Source: Gammaproteobacteria bacterium
Lineage (GTDB): Bacteria; Pseudomonadota; Gammaproteobacteria; SZUA-152
Direction: 5' to 3'
Assembly (NCBI GenBank): GCA_030613605.1
Contig: JAUWLO010000129.1
Location: 1 to 5,808 of the forward strand
Length of the DNA: 5,808 nt
Of the stretch, positions 5,682 to 5,808 are shown piece after piece. The notes beneath the pieces are model-generated. The model had not been told where the DNA came from. It did no database searches and saw only the letters and a list, made by a program, of their open reading frames with translations. Each line of letters starts with the position of its first letter. Position 1 is the stretch's first letter. Position numbers and translations under genes: made by a program.

Positions 5682-5805
5682 CAGCAAGGTTTTACAGCTT
5701 AAATACCTATAAATGTGCTGCTGCCTAACCTAATACTTAAGATATTAGAAATACCAGGCAAATAACTATAAAGTTAAAACGGCAGCGACGGACGGAGGAG
5801 CAACA
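5682..5805 (+). other. Leader between soxZ and the next gene, with possible RNA structure
   Basis: This gap of 124 bases is long for a sox operon and is AT-rich in the middle. GCTGCC (5720-5725) can pair with GGCAGC (5781-5786), enclosing a smaller hairpin CTAATA/TATTAG (5730-5735 and 5743-5748). The outer pair closes just before the ribosome binding site. No intrinsic terminator was found, so soxXYZ and the next gene may share a transcript. Confidence 0.35.
5794..5800 (+). promoter_or_regulatory. Ribosome binding site of the next gene
   Basis: GGAGGAG lies 5 bases before the ATG that ends the window. This is a strong, correctly placed site and shows that a further + strand gene begins here. 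Confidence 0.85.
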
Positions 5806-5808
5806 ATG
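5806..5808 (+). CDS. Start codon of the next gene, probably a sox gene such as soxA
   Basis: Only the ATG is visible. The ribosome binding site makes it a likely true start. Gene identity is inferred from the common order soxXYZA(B) and from the need of SoxX for a SoxA partner. Nothing in the visible codon itself supports the name, so no symbol is given. Confidence 0.45.

Overview
The window looks like chromosomal DNA from a sulfur-oxidising gammaproteobacterium. The main evidence is a soxX-soxY-soxZ run at the right-hand end, together with a tusA-dsrE2 sulfur-carrier pair and a BepA-type outer-membrane protease on the left. I assign the group from protein family combinations only. Genus and species cannot be read from this sequence.

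Layout from left to right: (1) the 3' end of a + strand ankyrin-repeat gene, cut by the window edge (1-537). (2) Convergent to it, a - strand gene for a secreted protein of unknown function with two DUF302-like halves (598-1512). (3) A strong, nearly symmetrical hairpin terminator (1558-1598). (4) A - strand tusA-dsrE2 pair (2381 down to 1647) with a well-formed sigma70-like promoter at 2431-2459. (5) A 363-base divergent intergenic region holding that promoter, a nested inverted repeat and the -10 box of the next gene. (6) bepA on the + strand (2745-4205). (7) A 233-base leader region, then soxX (4439-4807), soxY (4844-5305) and soxZ (5364-5681), all +. The window ends on an ATG preceded by a strong ribosome binding site, probably the next sox gene; soxA is the likeliest, by inference.

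How the genes work together: SoxX, with its partner SoxA, is the periplasmic c-type cytochrome that couples thiosulfate to the C-terminal cysteine of SoxY, held in the SoxYZ carrier. TusA and DsrE2 belong to the cytoplasmic sulfur-relay families used by sulfur oxidisers that pass sulfane sulfur to reverse-Dsr or sHdr systems. Both halves of thiosulfate metabolism, periplasmic loading and cytoplasmic trafficking, therefore lie within about 4 kb, separated by bepA. The rhodanese gene that often accompanies tusA-dsrE2 is absent here.

No mobile element, CRISPR array, tRNA or rRNA was seen. No wholly new system is evident. The points most worth following up are the two extra cysteines in SoxY, the Met-Pro tandem repeat in DsrE2, the two-module DUF302-like secreted protein, and the structured leaders around the sox genes.
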